Origin: JBBRZF01 sp038236965
GTDB lineage: Bacteria > Acidobacteriota > Terriglobia > Terriglobales > Acidobacteriaceae
DNA length: 6,313 bases
Assembly (NCBI GenBank): GCA_038236965.1
Contig: JBBRZF010000189.1
Location: forward strand, 1-6,313
Direction of reading: 5' to 3'
Positions 4,250 to 6,313 of the stretch are shown here, piece by piece (positions within the stretch are counted from its first letter, which is position 1; the number at the start of each line of letters is the position of its first letter). The notes under the pieces are model-generated. The model saw only the letters and a program-made list of their open reading frames with translations, was not told where the DNA came from and did not search any database. A program made the translations under genes and the position numbers.

Positions 4250-6313
4250 ATGCGAACACTGCTCCAGGACTTGCGGTACGGATTTCGGATGTTGGGCAAA
4301 AATCCCGGGTTCACCACGGTGGCGGTTCTAACGCTTGCCCTGGCTATCGGAGCCAATACCGCCATCTTCACCGTCATCGATGCGCTGGTGTTGAAGTCGC
4401 TTCCGGTGAATGACAGCGCCTCGCTGGTCATCCTCGGAGACCCGTCGCGCGTTCACTCCCGTTCCAGTGGTACCCCTTCGGTCGACATATTTTCGTACCC
4501 GCTTTACTAGGCCTTGACGGATAACAACGAGGTCTTCAGCAGCACCTTCGTATCCGGAGACATCCGTCGTCTGCGCATCTCGAGTGGAAGCGAAGGCAAT
4601 CAGGATGAGTCCGGACGTGGACGCTTCGTTAGTGGGACATATTTTTCCGTGCTCGACGTGCAGCCCGCCATCGGACGCCTCTTCGGTAACGTGGAGAACG
4701 ACCCTGCCCATCCCGCGCCGGTCGTGGTCATCAGCTACTCGTACTGGACGCGGAAATTCCAGCGTAATCCAAATGTCGTCGGCCAGACGCTGCGACTCAA
4801 CAATTCTCCTATGACCATTATCGGCGTTACCGAGCCTCGCTTTGAGGGCGAAGTGCATGGCGAGTTGCAGGACATGTTCGTGCCCATGAGCATGCAGCCC
4901 ACTCTTCTTCCTGGCAAGTCCTGGCTACAATCTCCCAACGTCTCCTGGTTGCAGGTCATGGGAAGGCTGAAACCGGGCATGACTCTGGAACAGGCGAAGG
5001 CGCGAATCAACGTCTTGTTCCTGCAGGCGGTCAACGGCCCTTATGGCGCGACTATCAATAACGACGACAGGAAATCCATCATCAGGGACCACGTGGAAGT
5101 GACTTCCGGAGCGCGTGGCTTTTCCCGCGCGCGCCCGCAATTCCAGGGACCCATGATGATCCTGATGGGCATCGTGGGACTGGTACTGCTCATCGCATGC
5201 ACCAATGTTTCCAACATGCTGCTGGCGCGTTCGTCTGCCCGTCAGAAAGAGATTGCGCTGCGCCTAGCTATCGGCGCTTCTCCACGACGCATCGTGCGGC
5301 AGATGCTGACCGAAAGCGTCTTGCTCTCCCTCTGCGGCGGATTGATGGGACTGCTCGTTGCGCAAGCCGGAACAAGGCTTCTGCTGCGCTGGGCGAGTGA
5401 GCAGTTCGGCGCGATTTCGCTGGATACGGGTTTTGATTATCGCGTCCTTTTGTTCACGGGCGCGCTGTGCCTGCTGACCGGCGTTCTCTTCGGACTAGTG
5501 CCCGCTCTTCGCGCTCTGCGTACGGAACTCAACGCCTCCATGCAGTCAACCCGTATGTCTGCCGGCTTCGGGCGCGGACGCGTCTTCAGCGCCAGCAACC
5601 TACTGGTCGCTGGACAGATCGCCATCTCTCTGCTGGTGCTCTTTACCGCGGGATTGCTGGTTCGCAGCCTGCATAACCTGCAGACGCTCGACCTCGGATT
5701 CCCGCGGGAACGACTGGTCTTATTGCAGACCGACCCCATGTCTGCCGGGTACGATCCGTCGAAGCTGCCCGCACTCTCGGCGCAGATCATCGACTCCATA
5801 CGTACTGTTCCCGGTGTAACCGCGGTGACTGCCAGCGAGAATGGATTATTCAGTGGCTCCGAATCCGGTGACGCGGTCAGCGTCGATGGCTATGTCCCCA
5901 ACAGCGATGAGGACAGCCAGGTCGCACTCGATATGATCGGTCCCGCTTACTTCAGCAGCCTCAGAATTCCGGTCCTGCTCGGGCGTGAAATCTCCGACGC
6001 GGACACCGCGAGCGCGCCGCGCGTCGCCGTCATCAACGAGTCGATGGCGAAATTCTATTTCAAGGACGCCAACCCCATCGGACGCAAAGTCAAAATGACA
6101 GCGGAGGACTACAAGAACCTTCCGCCGTACGAGATAGTCGGCGTCACGCACGACGTAAAGGACCATAGCCTGCGCAAAAAAGTGGAGCGGCGAATGTACG
6201 TCTCCATGGCTCAGCCGCTCTGGCCGCAGTCGGCTCTCAATTTCGAGATCAAGACGGCTGGCGATCCCAGCTCCGTAATGGCCGCAGTGCGCGCGCGCGT
6301 CAAAGGCGTGGAC
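4250..6313 (+). pseudogene. ADOP family permease (MacB/FtsX-like), interrupted by an in-frame amber codon; 3' end outside window
   Basis: ADOP proteins are duplicated ABC-type permeases of Acidobacteria without partner ATPases; their transport role is unknown. From ATG 4250 the protein starts MRTLLQDLRYGFRMLGKNPGF, then TM1 (~22-45, VLTLALAIGANTAIFTVIDA). Codon 87 is TAG, directly after FSYPLY, where relatives have a charged or polar residue. The same frame resumes with ALTDNNEVFSSTF and stays open to the window edge (688 codons in all, typical full length over 800). It then shows the first MacB-like periplasmic domain (~46-295), an FtsX domain with TM helices at ~302-325, 353-374 and 399-420, and the motif EIALRLAIGASPRRIV (334-349). 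The second half begins with LLVAGQIAISLLVLFTAGLL (451-470) and a second periplasmic domain. The second FtsX domain should lie beyond the window. Apart from the TAG no frameshift or deletion is seen, so decay is recent, or the stop is bypassed or an error. Confidence 0.85.
4508..4510 (+). other. In-frame TAG (amber codon 87) inside the ADOP gene
   Basis: The context is CTT TAC TAG GCC TTG ACG. Both sides of the stop encode family-like sequence in one frame, so this is a single nonsense change, not a gene boundary. AAG, CAG or GAG would each become TAG by one base change and would restore YKALTDNN, YQALTDNN or YEALTDNN. The upstream piece alone encodes 86 residues with one membrane segment. The first in-frame ATG after the stop is at 4811 and has no Shine-Dalgarno; the TTG at 4514 also lacks one. 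Re-initiation is therefore unlikely to give a useful protein. Confidence 0.9.

Noticed and set aside
4328..4858. 176-codon minus-strand open frame overlapping the ADOP amber site
   Set aside because: I considered whether the stop at 4508 marks a boundary with an opposite-strand gene. The product resembles no family, and the plus strand reads as ADOP permease on both sides of the stop.
1..6313. CRISPR array, tRNA, rRNA, insertion sequence, toxin-antitoxin or phage module
   Set aside because: I saw no regularly spaced repeats, cloverleaf, transposase motifs or small paired ORFs anywhere on either strand.

Overview
The window looks like chromosomal DNA from an Acidobacteriota bacterium, probably the Terriglobia/Koribacter type. 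The main reason is the last gene, an internally duplicated MacB/FtsX-like permease with no ATPase gene beside it. It opens with the LQDLRYGFRMLGKNPGF signature of the ADOP family (acidobacterial duplicated orphan permease), which forms large paralogous sets in that phylum. The other genes (a long-type phosphofructokinase, a UPF0502/YceH protein and an exported DUF4412-like protein) fit this assignment, as does the moderately high GC. The taxonomy is inferred from protein style, not from a marker gene.

Layout, left to right. (1) Bases 1-524, plus strand: the C-terminal ~173 codons of a 6-phosphofructokinase, followed by a good intrinsic terminator at 543-573. (2) Bases 626-1801, minus strand: a complete acyltransferase-3 family membrane protein, convergent with pfkA. 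(3) Bases 1802-1981: a divergent intergenic region with a likely promoter whose -10 box sits so close to the next ATG that the mRNA may be leaderless. (4) Bases 1982-2611, plus strand: a UPF0502/YceH (DUF480) protein with paired winged-helix-like domains and a C-terminal coiled coil. (5) Bases 2612-2772: a short convergent intergenic region holding a perfect 8-bp GC-rich hairpin and a longer imperfect stem-loop. (6) Bases 2773-3891, minus strand: an exported DUF4412-like protein with a signal peptide and a strong Shine-Dalgarno. (7) Bases 3892-4249: a ~358-base divergent control region with an inverted repeat and a 10-bp palindrome. (8) Bases 4250-6313, plus strand: the ADOP permease, running off the right edge.

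The most notable observation is in gene 8. Codon 87 is an in-frame TAG amber stop, yet the same frame stays open and ADOP-like for the remaining 601 codons of the window. Either this is a very young nonsense pseudogene, or the stop is read through, or it is a base-call error. Three of the four other genes here end with TAG, which argues against a genome-wide TAG reassignment.

The genes do not form one pathway. Adjacent genes alternate in strand, so each is probably its own transcription unit. I see no CRISPR array, tRNA, rRNA, insertion sequence, phage gene or defence system. I did not find a clear new multi-gene system.
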